Shown here piece after piece: positions 51,003-59,530 of a stretch of DNA of 64,000 nt. Origin of the DNA: CAYRJD01 sp965212125 (lineage in GTDB: Bacteria; Actinomycetota; Acidimicrobiia; Acidimicrobiales; Poriferisodalaceae); the NCBI GenBank assembly GCA_965212125.1, contig OZ243045.1, positions 62,001 through 126,000 of the forward strand, in the 5' to 3' direction. Within the stretch, counting starts at the first letter, position 1; every line of letters starts with the position of its first letter. Both the position numbers and the translations under genes were made by a program. The notes under the pieces are model-generated. The model was not told where the DNA came from and searched no databases. It worked only from the letters and a program-made list of their open reading frames with translations.

Positions 51003-53036
51003 ATGAGCTACGGAGAGTCAGGCTCAGGCGGGCGCCCGGGCAGACCAGGCCAAGGCGGACGCCCAGGTGGCAGAGGTCCCGGTGGCAGAGGTCCCGGTGG
51101 CGGTCGCGGTGGGCGAGATGGTGATCGACGTGATAGCCGTGGCCGAGATGGCGATAGGCGTGATAGTCGCGGTGGTGGCGGGTGGCGTGGTCGTGACGAT
51201 GACCGGCGCGGCGGCGGTCGAGATAGCCGTGATGGTCGATCTGGTGGGCGGCGCGATGATCGGCGTGGCGGTTATTCCGGTGGTGATCGGCGGCGTGATG
51301 ATGACCGTGGCGGGTGGCGTGGCCGTGATGATGATCGCCGCGGTGGGCGAGATGGTGATCGACGTGATAGCCGTGGCCGAGATGGTGATAGGCGTGATAG
51401 TCGCGGTGGTGGCGGGTGGCGTGGTCGTGACGATGACCGGCGTGGCGGCGGACGACCTGGTGGACGAGATGGTGGGCGGCGCGATGATCGGCGTGGTGGT
51501 TATTCCGGTGGTGATCGGCGGCGTGATGATGACCGTGGTGGGTGGCGTGGTCGTGATGATGATCGCCGCGGTGGGCGAGATGGTGATAGGCGTGATAGTC
51601 GCGGTGGTGGCGGGTGGCGTGGCCGTGACGATGACCGGCGTGGCGGCGGACGACCTGGTGGACGTGATGGTGGGCGGCGCGATGATCGGCGTGGTGGTTA
51701 TTCCGGTGGTGGCGGGTGGCGTGGTCGTGATGATGATCGCCGCGGCGGTGGCGACCGACGAGACAACCGTGGCCGCGATGGCGGCCGCGACGGTGACAGG
51801 CAAGATCGCCCAAGGCGCGACTTCGGATCATCTGAGCGATCGCACAAAGGCCGCGGCCCCAACCCTGGAGCAGCCCCGCGTGACCCCAACGACCTTGGCG
51901 GCGATCAGATTGAAGGGCGTCAAGCAGTTCGCGAGGCACTGATAGCTGGCCGACGCAAGATCACCGAGATTTACCTTGCGCCGTTTGCATCTGCAAGTGG
52001 TTCCGGAAACCCAAACAACCACGGCGACAGTCGCTCTGGCGCCGACGCGCTGGCCGAAATAGCCGACCTAGCCGCCGAGCGCCACATCCGCTTCAACGAA
52101 GTCACCATGTCCCGCGTTGAGTCAATGGCGCGCACCGAATCTCCTCAAGGGGTAGTGGCGTTTGCCGAGCCAGTATTGGCCACCCCATTGGAAGAGCTCG
52201 CCACCCCACTAGACGGTCGGCCGCCTTTGCTAGTTGCCGCCGACGGGCTAACCGACCCCGGCAACCTCGGGGCGATTCTCAGAACCGCAGAAGTAGCCGG
52301 TGTAACCGGAGTGATCCTGACCCGCCACCGAGCAGTTCGGCTAACTCCAGCTGCGGTCAAGTCGGCCGCCGGTGCCGTGGAGTACCTGCGCATCGCTCTG
52401 GTTGGTGGGCTGCCGGCCGCATTGGCGCAGTTGTCAGCGGCAGGAGTGTGGATTGTGGGCCTTGACGTCTCAGCCCCACAAAACATAGCCACGGTCGATC
52501 TGAAAGACGAGCCTGTGGTGCTAGTGGTGGGGTCCGAAGGCAAGGGTTTGTCGTCGTTGGTGCGTCAGCGGTGTGATGTGTTGGCATCGATTGCTAAGCA
52601 CGGAAAAATTGACTCGCTCAACGTTTCGGCTGCCTGCGCAGTGGCGCTCTATGAAATGGTGCGACCGCAGGGAGCGGAAGCCGGCGACATGGTGGTGCCC
52701 ACTAAAGCGGAAGTTGCTGATATGGATGTTGGCGGCGCTGAGGTTGACAGCGTGGAAGTTGAAGGCACGGTAGCCAGCGACGCGGTAGCCAGCGACGCGG
52801 TAGCCAGCGATGCAGAGGCAGGCGACATGGCATCCGGTAGTGCTGAAGTTGGTGATGCGACATCTGATAGCGCGGTATTTGGTGGAGCCGATGTTGGCGA
52901 CGCGGAAGTTGATGGCGTGGAAACCAGCGATGCAGAGGCAGGCGACATGGCATCCGGTGGTGCTGAAGTTGGTGAAACGACATCCGACGGCACAGAATCC
53001 GGCGACGCCTCGCCTCGCGACCTGCTTGACCAATAA
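51003..53036 (+). CDS. rlmB: 23S rRNA 2'-O-methyltransferase (RlmB/TrmH, SpoU family) with giant repetitive tails
   Basis: Three parts. Residues 1 to about 290 are built from Arg, Gly and Asp (units such as GGWRGRDDDRRGG and RDGDRRDSRG) and are surely disordered; they recall RGG RNA-binding regions. Residues about 295-550 are a complete SpoU enzyme: GDQIEGRQAVREAL, LVAADGLTDPGNLGAILRTAEVAGV, the knot motif VVLVVGSEGKGLSSLVRQRCD, and SLNVSAACAVALYEM, which binds SAM. Residues about 555-677 are an acidic Ala/Gly/Asp tail with repeated units. Normal RlmB has about 250 residues. The ATG follows GGCGAAAGGCC. Target is presumably G2251-type 23S rRNA 2'-O-methylation, from the family. Confidence 0.88.
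   Translation: MSYGESGSGGRPGRPGQGGRPGGRGPGGRGPGGGRGGRDGDRRDSRGRDGDRRDSRGGGGWRGRDDDRRGGGRDSRDGRSGGRRDDRRGGYSGGDRRRDDDRGGWRGRDDDRRGGRDGDRRDSRGRDGDRRDSRGGGGWRGRDDDRRGGGRPGGRDGGRRDDRRGGYSGGDRRRDDDRGGWRGRDDDRRGGRDGDRRDSRGGGGWRGRDDDRRGGGRPGGRDGGRRDDRRGGYSGGGGWRGRDDDRRGGGDRRDNRGRDGGRDGDRQDRPRRDFGSSERSHKGRGPNPGAAPRDPNDLGGDQIEGRQAVREALIAGRRKITEIYLAPFASASGSGNPNNHGDSRSGADALAEIADLAAERHIRFNEVTMSRVESMARTESPQGVVAFAEPVLATPLEELATPLDGRPPLLVAADGLTDPGNLGAILRTAEVAGVTGVILTRHRAVRLTPAAVKSAAGAVEYLRIALVGGLPAALAQLSAAGVWIVGLDVSAPQNIATVDLKDEPVVLVVGSEGKGLSSLVRQRCDVLASIAKHGKIDSLNVSAACAVALYEMVRPQGAEAGDMVVPTKAEVADMDVGGAEVDSVEVEGTVASDAVASDAVASDAEAGDMASGSAEVGDATSDSAVFGGADVGDAEVDGVETSDAEAGDMASGGAEVGETTSDGTESGDASPRDLLDQ
51090..51790. 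repeat. Nested Arg/Gly/Asp-coding repeats in rlmB
   Basis: A block containing GGTTATTCCGGTGGTG recurs near 51270, 51498 and 51696, spacings of about 228 and 198 bases. Inside each block, smaller units such as CGTGATAGCCGTGGCCGAGA recur. The nested pattern and the multiple-of-three spacings indicate repeated in-frame tandem duplication. Because the code is so repetitive, several other frames stay open by chance. Confidence 0.85.
52769..53000 (+). repeat. Short and 120-bp tandem repeats in the acidic tail of rlmB
   Basis: GTAGCCAGCGACGCG occurs three times in a row from about 52770 (period 15). The block starting GATGCAGAGGCAGGCGACAT at about 52809 recurs exactly 120 bases later, with the following ATGGCATCCGGT and GCTGAAGTTGGTGA also repeated. 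All periods are multiples of three. Confidence 0.85.
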
Positions 53037-53086
53037 GTGTTCTAACTTGTTGGCTTGTGCGGCAGACGGCATCCTTAATAGATCTT

Positions 53087-53158
53087 GCCCGGGTAGCTCA
53101 ATGGCAGAGCACCGCTCTTGTAAAGCGGGGGTTGAGGGTTCAACTCCCTCCTCGGGCT
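53087..53158 (+). tRNA. tRNA-Thr (anticodon UGU)
   Basis: Cloverleaf on the plus strand: acceptor GCCCGGG with CTCGGGC (one G-U pair), D-arm GCTC/GAGC, anticodon stem CCGCT/AGCGG with loop CTTGTAA giving TGT at 34-36, and T-arm GAGGG TTCAACT CCCTC. Discriminator U, no encoded CCA. Second threonine isoacceptor in the window after the CGU gene. Confidence 0.96.
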
Positions 53159-53240
53159 CAGCACGCGCAACATAACCGCAACGCCAAATCCACCAAAATG
53201 ACCGCCTCAGAGCGCACACTTGTCTTCTGGAGGGCTGCCA

Positions 53241-53828
53241 ATGAGCCGACAATCAGGTAACAACAGTGCGGCGGCCATCCGCGGGCTATTGCTGGTTGTG
53301 GTGGCGGCAGCTATTGGTGTGTTGTTGCTTCGCTCCGGCGGTGATGACAACGCATCAGCGGCCGACGATGGCGATCAAACGACCACTGAAACCACGGTTG
53401 CTCCAACCACTGAAACTACCGTCGCTCCAACGGTTGAAACCACGGTTGCTCCAACCACTGAAACGACTGTCGCAGCGCCGGGTAGCAGCGACAATTCAAT
53501 TGACGGCTTCCAACCGCGAGCGCCGGAAGAAGTGTCGGTTCAAGTCGCCAACTCAACTGATGTGCGTGGCGCGGCCAGCCGGATAACGGACCGCTTGAAG
53601 GTTCTGGGATTTGTGACCTTGACGCCGACCAACTTGCGGGGCACTCCGTTGGATCGGTCACGGGTGCACTACATGCCCGGGTCTTTGTTAGAGGCGCAGA
53701 ACATTGCTGAGGTGCTTGAGCTGGATCGCCAAAACGATGTGTTTGCGATTTTTGATGACACCTCTGCCATTGGCGATTATGAAATGCCCGACGTGCTGGT
53801 GTCCGTTGGCACAGACTTAGCCCGCTAG
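53241..53828 (+). CDS. LytR_C-domain membrane-anchored protein
   Basis: The ATG at 53241 with GGAGGG six bases upstream was chosen over the upstream start at 53220. The 195-residue product has one TM helix (IRGLLLVVVAAAIGVLLL), then a Thr/Val/Pro-rich linker made of repeats of TTETTVAPT, and a C-terminal LytR_C domain (EEVSVQVANSTDVRGAASRITDRLKVLGF, SRVHYMPG, AQNIAEVLEL). This domain usually tops LytR-CpsA-Psr wall-polymer ligases; here it stands without the catalytic LCP domain, so it may bind cell-wall glycans. Confidence 0.8.
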   Translation: MSRQSGNNSAAAIRGLLLVVVAAAIGVLLLRSGGDDNASAADDGDQTTTETTVAPTTETTVAPTVETTVAPTTETTVAAPGSSDNSIDGFQPRAPEEVSVQVANSTDVRGAASRITDRLKVLGFVTLTPTNLRGTPLDRSRVHYMPGSLLEAQNIAEVLELDRQNDVFAIFDDTSAIGDYEMPDVLVSVGTDLAR

Positions 53829-53841
53829 CTCGGCGACCCTT

Positions 53842-55008
53842 ATGGGCTCGCTGAACATAGTTGCCTGCCCAGACAAATTTCGTGGCACCGCCACGGCTGC
53901 TCAGGTGGCTACGGCTATTGCTCACGCAGCTAGCAAAGTTGGACTTGACGAAGCTGGGCCAGCCACCAGCGACCATGCCGCCTTCAGCGTCAAGCAACTG
54001 CCAATGGCCGACGGAGGCGAAGGCACTCTTGCGGCGTTGGGCGGCCCAAACCGAACCTCAACCGTTACCGGTCCGTTAGGTCAGCCAATTGAGGCCGCCT
54101 GGCGGCTAGATCGCGCAAACGATGCCGGTCGGGGCAATGCCAGCCGGGGCAATGCCAGCGCCGGCCGAGGCAGCGATCAAACCACCACCGCAATAATCGA
54201 GATGGCGCAGGCCAGCGGCTTAGAGCTAGCTGGCGGGGCAGACCACAACGATCCCATCGCAGCGACCACCGCTGGCACCGGACAACTAATCGCCGAAGCG
54301 ATAAAAAATCAGGCAACACGCGTAATCGTTTCGCTCGGCGGCTCCGCCACGACCGACGGTGGCGCGGGTGCAGTGGAAGCCCTCAAGCCTCACGAGCAGA
54401 TACGAGACGTGCAACTGATCGCCGCCTGCGATGTGCAAACAAGATTCGTGGATGCGGCTCAAGTATTTGGTCCGCAAAAAGGAGCCACCCCTGCCCAAGT
54501 TGAACTGCTAACTCGCCGCCTCGCCAGCTTGGCCGCCGCCTACCAGCGGGACTACGGCGTTGATGTGTTACCCCTGACACGCGCCGGTGCGGCGGGCGGC
54601 CTGGCGGGCGGCCTGGCCGTGTGCGGAGCGGAGCTAGTGGGCGGGTTTGAGCTAGTCGCACAAGAGGTCGGACTGCCAGAGGCCATCGCAAGCGCAGACC
54701 TGGTAATCACCGGCGAAGGACTACTTGACGCTGGCTCTTTTGACGGCAAAGTTGTGGGAGGAGTAATTGACCTAGCCGCAGCTGCGCAGGTGCCGGTGCT
54801 TGTCATTGTTGGTCGCTGCGAGGAAGCTGGCATGCAGGCCGCAGCTAGCGCCGCCGCGCCGCAAAGCACCGCGCCGCAAAGCACCGCGCCGCAAGTAACA
54901 GTCGTTTCGCTGAGCGAGATTTTCGGCGAACAGCGGGCACTGTCGCACACGGGTGAATGCATCCGCCAAGCGGTCGGCGACTATCTCACGGGCTGGCCCG
55001 CCGCCTAA
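53842..55008 (+). CDS. Glycerate kinase (GarK/GlxK family)
   Basis: Phosphorylates D-glycerate, probably to 2-phosphoglycerate. VACPDKFRGTATAAQVATAI is the N-terminal signature, PMADGGEGTL the catalytic loop, VSLGGSATTDGGAGA and PLTRAGAAGGLAGGLAV the nucleotide and substrate loops, and TGEGLLDAGSFDGKVVGGV the C-terminal block. Two in-frame 15-base duplications appear: RGNASRGNAS near residue 98 and PQSTAPQSTAPQ near 345, both in non-conserved loops. Length 388 fits the family. Thirteen bases separate it from the LytR_C gene. Confidence 0.92.
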   Translation: MGSLNIVACPDKFRGTATAAQVATAIAHAASKVGLDEAGPATSDHAAFSVKQLPMADGGEGTLAALGGPNRTSTVTGPLGQPIEAAWRLDRANDAGRGNASRGNASAGRGSDQTTTAIIEMAQASGLELAGGADHNDPIAATTAGTGQLIAEAIKNQATRVIVSLGGSATTDGGAGAVEALKPHEQIRDVQLIAACDVQTRFVDAAQVFGPQKGATPAQVELLTRRLASLAAAYQRDYGVDVLPLTRAGAAGGLAGGLAVCGAELVGGFELVAQEVGLPEAIASADLVITGEGLLDAGSFDGKVVGGVIDLAAAAQVPVLVIVGRCEEAGMQAAASAAAPQSTAPQSTAPQVTVVSLSEIFGEQRALSHTGECIRQAVGDYLTGWPAA

Positions 55009-55064
55009 AACCGCCCCACCTAAAACCGCGCCGCCTAGAACGTGCCGCCGCAGCAGGGCTCGGG

Positions 55065-55098
55065 TTGGCAGCTAGCACTCTCGCCCTTAGAGTGCTAA
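55065..55098 (+). promoter_or_regulatory. CIRCE operator overlapping the groEL promoter
   Basis: CTAGCACTC (55072-55080), nine bases, then GAGTGCTAA (55090-55098) match the HrcA-bound CIRCE element with a single mismatch at the first base. A probable promoter, TTGGCA at 55065 and TAGAGT at 55088 with a 17-base spacer, overlaps it, so HrcA binding should block RNA polymerase. Transcription would be relieved on heat shock, as known for this regulator. Confidence 0.9.
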
Positions 55099-55137
55099 CG
55101 GCTTATTTTGCCGATTCCACAGGTCAAGGAGAAACAG

Positions 55138-56757
55138 ATGGCCAAGCTGATCACGTTTGAAGACGAAGCCCGCCGCACCCTTGAGGCTGGCATGAACCAG
55201 CTGGCTGACGCAGTGCGAGTAACCCTCGGTCCGAAGGGCCGCAACGTGGTGCTGGACAAAAAGTGGGGCGCCCCCACCATCACCAACGACGGCGTATCGA
55301 TCGCCAAAGAAATAGAGCTAGAAGACCCCGTAGAGCGCATCGGCGCTGAGCTCGTAAAAGAGGTCGCCAAGAAAACCGACGACGTGGCTGGCGACGGCAC
55401 AACCACCGCCACAGTGCTAGCCCAATCGATGGTGCAAGACGGACTCCGCAACGTGGCAGCCGGAGCCAACCCGATGTCGCTCAAGCGCGGCATTGAGGCG
55501 GGCATTGAAGCTGCGGTCGGGGCAATCGAAGACATGTCCATCAGCGTTACCGAATCCAAAGAACAGATAGCGCAGGTGGCTGCCATCTCTGCGGCCGATA
55601 AGGAAATCGGCGAGCTAATCAGCGAAGCCATTGAGAAGGTCGGCAAGGACGGTGTGATCACCGTGGAAGAGTCGCAGACCTTCGGTCTGGAAATGGACCT
55701 GGTTGAAGGCATGCGATTTGACAAGGGCTACATCTCGCCTTATTTCGTGACCGACCTTGACCGCCAAGAGACCGTGCTGGACGACCCTTACCTGCTGTTT
55801 GTGCAGGGCAAGATCAGCGCGGTGCGCGACGTGCTGCCGCTGTTAGAGAAAGTCACCCAGGCTGGCAAACCGCTGGTAATCATCGCCGAAGACGTGGAAG
55901 GTGAGGCGCTGGCGACAATCGTGGTGAACAAAATCCGCGGAACGCTCAAGGCCGTTGCGGTGAAAGCTCCTGGCTTTGGCGATCGGCGCAAGGCAATGCT
56001 GGAAGATATGGCCATCGTTACCGGCGGGCAGGTCATCAGCGAAGACGTGGGCCTAAAGCTGGAGAACACCACGATCGACCTGTTAGGTCAAGCGCACAAG
56101 GTGATAGTCACCAAAGACGAAGCCACGATTATTGAGGGCGGCGGCGAAGCAACAGACGTCAGCGGCCGCATTGAGCAGATCAAGCGTGAAATTGAAAACA
56201 CGGATTCCGATTACGACCGCGAGAAGCTGCAAGAGCGTCTAGCAAAACTGTCTGGCGGTGTGGCAGTGCTGAAGGTTGGAGCCGCGACCGAGGTTGAGCT
56301 CAAAGAGAAAAAGCATCGCATTGAAGACGCCGTCAACACCACCAAGGCTGCGATCGACTCCGGCGTGGTGGCGGGCGGCGGCGTGACGTTGCTGCGAGCC
56401 GAGGAAGCCGTCGAAAAGAAAGCCAAAAAGCTGAAGGGCGACGAGGTAACTGGCGCTCAAATAGTCAGCCGCGCGCTGCGTGCGCCGCTAGAGCAGATAG
56501 CCGAGAACGCAGGCCTAGATGGCGGCGTTGCCTCCAACAAGGTTCGCGAGCTTGACGGCTATGTCGGCTTGAATGCCGCTACCGGTGAGTACGAGGATCT
56601 GGTTGTCGCCGGTGTCATTGATGCCGCCAAGGTAACGCTGTCGGCGCTGCAAAACGCTGCCTCCATCGCAGCGCTTTTTCTGACCACCGAAGCCGTGATC
56701 TGCGAGCAACCCACAGAGGGCGGCGGCGCTCCCGCTATGCCCGACATGGACTTCTAG
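55138..56757 (+). CDS. groEL: Chaperonin GroEL
   Basis: The 60 kDa chaperonin. The start MAKLITFEDEARRTLEAGMN is reached from ATG 55138, with AAGGAG eight bases upstream; the 10-codon longer frame is not used. ATP-site blocks VTLGPKGRNVVLDKKWGAPTITNDG and VAGDGTTTATVLAQS, apical domain FDKGYISPYFVTD, and equatorial return VVAGGGVTLLRAEEA are complete. It ends APAMPDMDF, without the Gly-Gly-Met tail; this ending is usual for actinobacterial GroEL2-type proteins. No groES is adjacent, so this is likely one of two groEL copies. Controlled by the CIRCE element 40 bases upstream. Confidence 0.96.
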   Translation: MAKLITFEDEARRTLEAGMNQLADAVRVTLGPKGRNVVLDKKWGAPTITNDGVSIAKEIELEDPVERIGAELVKEVAKKTDDVAGDGTTTATVLAQSMVQDGLRNVAAGANPMSLKRGIEAGIEAAVGAIEDMSISVTESKEQIAQVAAISAADKEIGELISEAIEKVGKDGVITVEESQTFGLEMDLVEGMRFDKGYISPYFVTDLDRQETVLDDPYLLFVQGKISAVRDVLPLLEKVTQAGKPLVIIAEDVEGEALATIVVNKIRGTLKAVAVKAPGFGDRRKAMLEDMAIVTGGQVISEDVGLKLENTTIDLLGQAHKVIVTKDEATIIEGGGEATDVSGRIEQIKREIENTDSDYDREKLQERLAKLSGGVAVLKVGAATEVELKEKKHRIEDAVNTTKAAIDSGVVAGGGVTLLRAEEAVEKKAKKLKGDEVTGAQIVSRALRAPLEQIAENAGLDGGVASNKVRELDGYVGLNAATGEYEDLVVAGVIDAAKVTLSALQNAASIAALFLTTEAVICEQPTEGGGAPAMPDMDF

Positions 56758-56826
56758 CCAGCTAAAGCTCCTAAATAGCGGCCACCCAGCCAGCTAAATA
56801 GAAACCGAGCCTTCCTTTTCCTTAGG

Positions 56827-57585
56827 ATGGCTGCAGTGAAAGAGCCCGGCACGGAGCCCAACGCAGGCCCCAACACGGAACCCGAGGCAGGGCCCGACAA
56901 TCAATACGAGGTAACGACATCGGTCGGTTGGGGCGTGCTGCACTTGTTTTGCAAAACGCAACCCGGCGAAACCTCCGCCGCACGGATTCTGGCGGCCGTG
57001 GATGAGGTCGCCGACGACAACCATCAGGTTCTCGCCGTAGCGATCCTGGGACATAAAGCCGACCTCGGTTTCGTGGCGATGGGTCCGGATATCTGGCGGC
57101 TGCGTGGCCTGCAAACCGGTCTGCAATCGGCTGGCCTGGAGGTCTGCGACAGCTATGTGTCGATGACCGAGCTGTCGGAGTATTCAGCGGACCTGCCAGC
57201 GGAAATGCAAAGCCAGCGCCTCTACCCGCAGCTTCCGCCGGAGGGCAAGCGAGCGTTTTGCTTCTACCCGATGTCGCGCCGCCGTGAGGAGATTGGCAAC
57301 TGGTACACGCTGCCATACGACACTCGCCGCGAGATGATGTACGAACACGGCAAGTCCGGCCGCAACTTTCGTGGCCGGATCGTGCAGCTGATTACCGGAT
57401 CGACCGGGGTGGACGACCACGAGTGGGGAGTGACGTTGTTCGGCAACCACCTAGATGACCTGAAAGAAGTGGTTTACGTCATGCGCTTTGATGAGGCGTC
57501 GGCCGTTTACGGCGACTTCGGTCGGTTCTACACCGGCTTGCTGGCAGATGATTTACCGACCGTGCTAAAGCGCGCTGGCTTGTAG
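56827..57585 (+). CDS. hemQ: Coproheme decarboxylase HemQ/ChdC (chlorite-dismutase-like family)
   Basis: The last step of the coproporphyrin-dependent haem route. The first 24 residues are Pro/Glu/Gly-rich and not conserved; then VTTSVGWGVLHLFCK starts the domain. The catalytic Tyr is Y147 in FYPMSRRR, NWYTLPYDTR follows, and the haem-ligand His is H174 in MMYEHGKSGRNFRGRIVQLITGS. Length 252. Start ATG 56827. Actinobacteria use this pathway, which fits. Confidence 0.93.
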   Translation: MAAVKEPGTEPNAGPNTEPEAGPDNQYEVTTSVGWGVLHLFCKTQPGETSAARILAAVDEVADDNHQVLAVAILGHKADLGFVAMGPDIWRLRGLQTGLQSAGLEVCDSYVSMTELSEYSADLPAEMQSQRLYPQLPPEGKRAFCFYPMSRRREEIGNWYTLPYDTRREMMYEHGKSGRNFRGRIVQLITGSTGVDDHEWGVTLFGNHLDDLKEVVYVMRFDEASAVYGDFGRFYTGLLADDLPTVLKRAGL

Positions 57586-57657
57586 CGCGCCGGCTGCTAG
57601 CCCGAACCCAACCGAACCAAACCCAACCGAACCGCAAACCTAAAAAGGGGCACCCCA

Positions 57658-59496
57658 ATGGCCGAATACACAGCGCCAACGAAAGACATGCTTTTTGTGC
57701 TGGAGCACGTCGCTGGCTTAGAAGATCTAGCCACGCATGAGGCGTACAAACACGCGGATGTAGAAACGGTCGGCGCCTTGCTAGACGAAGCCGGCCGCTT
57801 TATGAGCGAGCAGGTCGCGCCGCTGAACGCCGTAGGCGACACGCAAGGATTGAGCTTTGACGACGGCGCCATCACCCACCCGGCTGGCTTTGACCACGCC
57901 TACACGCAGTTTGTTGATGCCGGTTGGAACGGGATGGCGTTCTCACCCGACCACGGCGGCGGCGGCATGCCCTGGTGTGTCGGCCTGGCGGTGCAAGAGA
58001 TGCTCACCGCAGCCAACATGGCGTTCAGTCTGTGCCCGCTGCTAACGCAAGGCGCCATTGACGCGCTGGTTCATCATGCGGACGAGACCCTGCAGCAGAC
58101 CTACCTGCCGAAGATGATCTCCGGCGAATGGTCGGGCACGATGAACCTGACCGAGCCGCACGCCGGATCTGATGTGGGTGCGCTAACCACCAAGGCCGAA
58201 CCGCAACCCGATGGCTCTTACCGACTTTTCGGAACCAAGATCTTCATCACCTACGGCGAGCACGAGCTAACCAAAAACATCATCCATCTGGTGCTGGCGC
58301 GCACTCCCGGAGCCACCGCCGGCACCCGCGGCATCAGCTTGTTTTTGGTGCCGAAGTTCTTAGTCAATCCCGACGGATCGCTAGGCGAGCGCAACGACCT
58401 GAAGGCCGTGTCAACCGAACACAAAATCGGCATCCACGCCAGCCCCACTTGCGTGATGTCGTATGGCGACAACGAAGGCGCGGTGGGGTATCTGGTCGGA
58501 GCCGAAGAGGCCGGCATGAAAGCGATGTTCACGATGATGAACAACGCCCGCCTGTCGGTGGGGCTGCAGGGGCTGGCTCTGTCCGATCGCTCTTACCAGC
58601 AGGCACGCGATTACGCCATCGACCGCAAGCAAGGCAAAGCCATAGGCGCGGAGATCGAACCCGGCGACTCCTCACCGATTGTTGACCACGCCGACGTGCG
58701 CCGAATGTTGATGACGATGCGCGCCAACATTGAAGCGATGCGCGCCGTGATGTATGCAAACGCATCCGCCCTTGATGCGGTAACGCTTGCGAACATGGAA
58801 TCCCAGCCCGAGCAGGCCGCCGAAGCGGAGGCTTTTGCGGCGCTGCTGACTCCGATTAGCAAGGCCTGGGGAACCGACCTAGGCGTTGAGATGACCTCGC
58901 TAGGGGTGCAGGTGCATGGCGGTATGGGCTATGTGGAAGAGACCGGGGCGGCGCAACATTGGCGGGATTCTCGCATTGCACCGATTTACGAAGGCACCAA
59001 CGGCATCCAAGCCGCCGACCTGGCTTTCCGCAAACTGCCGCAAGAGGGCGGCGCAACCATGTTGCGTTTTATTTCGCAGATGGCCGAGTTGGCCGCGGAG
59101 CTGTCGACTTGGCAGGCGGCTGATGGCACGGCGCTCAATGAAATCGGCGCGGCGCTCAGCGTGGGCGTTGACTCTCTTTCGCAAGCTGGCACCTGGCTGG
59201 GCGAACACTTGGCTGGCGGCGACTTCAATGACGTGGCGGCTGGCGCGACACCGTTTGCGCGGCTAAGCGGCGTGGTGGTGGGCGGCTACTACTTAGCAAA
59301 GGCCGCAAAAGCCGCAGTTCAAATAGCTGCGAACGATGCCGCAAATGGGGCGGGCTTAACTCCGGCAGAGCTGACGGACAAGGTTGAGGTTGCGCGGTTT
59401 TATGCTCAAAACATCTTGCCGACCGCCGCCGGTTTGGTGCCACTGGTGACCAGCGGAGCCAGCACCATGTTTGCCATTCCGGCCGACCGGCTCTAG
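57658..59496 (+). CDS. Acyl-CoA dehydrogenase, long DmdC-like type
   Basis: A 612-residue FAD-dependent acyl-CoA dehydrogenase with the extra N-terminal helix block (KDMLFVLEHVAGLEDL) and C-terminal domain that mark the ~600-residue subgroup including DmdC and related 3-methylthiopropanoyl-CoA dehydrogenases. Core: MNLTEPHAGSDVGALTTKAE, the FAD contact, and the probable catalytic Glu E445 in APIYEGTNGIQ. VQVHGGMGYVEET is another conserved block. Substrate cannot be assigned; DMSP breakdown is possible but no dmd genes are adjacent. Good Shine-Dalgarno AAAAAGGGG before the ATG. Confidence 0.87.
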   Translation: MAEYTAPTKDMLFVLEHVAGLEDLATHEAYKHADVETVGALLDEAGRFMSEQVAPLNAVGDTQGLSFDDGAITHPAGFDHAYTQFVDAGWNGMAFSPDHGGGGMPWCVGLAVQEMLTAANMAFSLCPLLTQGAIDALVHHADETLQQTYLPKMISGEWSGTMNLTEPHAGSDVGALTTKAEPQPDGSYRLFGTKIFITYGEHELTKNIIHLVLARTPGATAGTRGISLFLVPKFLVNPDGSLGERNDLKAVSTEHKIGIHASPTCVMSYGDNEGAVGYLVGAEEAGMKAMFTMMNNARLSVGLQGLALSDRSYQQARDYAIDRKQGKAIGAEIEPGDSSPIVDHADVRRMLMTMRANIEAMRAVMYANASALDAVTLANMESQPEQAAEAEAFAALLTPISKAWGTDLGVEMTSLGVQVHGGMGYVEETGAAQHWRDSRIAPIYEGTNGIQAADLAFRKLPQEGGATMLRFISQMAELAAELSTWQAADGTALNEIGAALSVGVDSLSQAGTWLGEHLAGGDFNDVAAGATPFARLSGVVVGGYYLAKAAKAAVQIAANDAANGAGLTPAELTDKVEVARFYAQNILPTAAGLVPLVTSGASTMFAIPADRL

Positions 59497-59530
59497 CTGA
59501 TGGCCAGCTCTAGCTGCTCTGTCGCCCGCC

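Noticed and set aside
51090..51790. Possible CRISPR array from the regularly spaced repeats
   Set aside because: Spacings are uneven (about 228 and 198), the intervals are themselves repetitive and coding, and there are no unique spacers or cas genes.
51067..51942. A 291-codon plus-strand frame with a very hydrophobic product, plus two long minus-strand frames (51024-51803 and 50938-51939) rich in Thr/Ile and His
   Set aside because: All lie inside the Arg/Gly/Asp repeat of rlmB. The repetitive GGCGTGGTCGTGATGATG-like code leaves other frames open, and their products are simple repeats without any domain.
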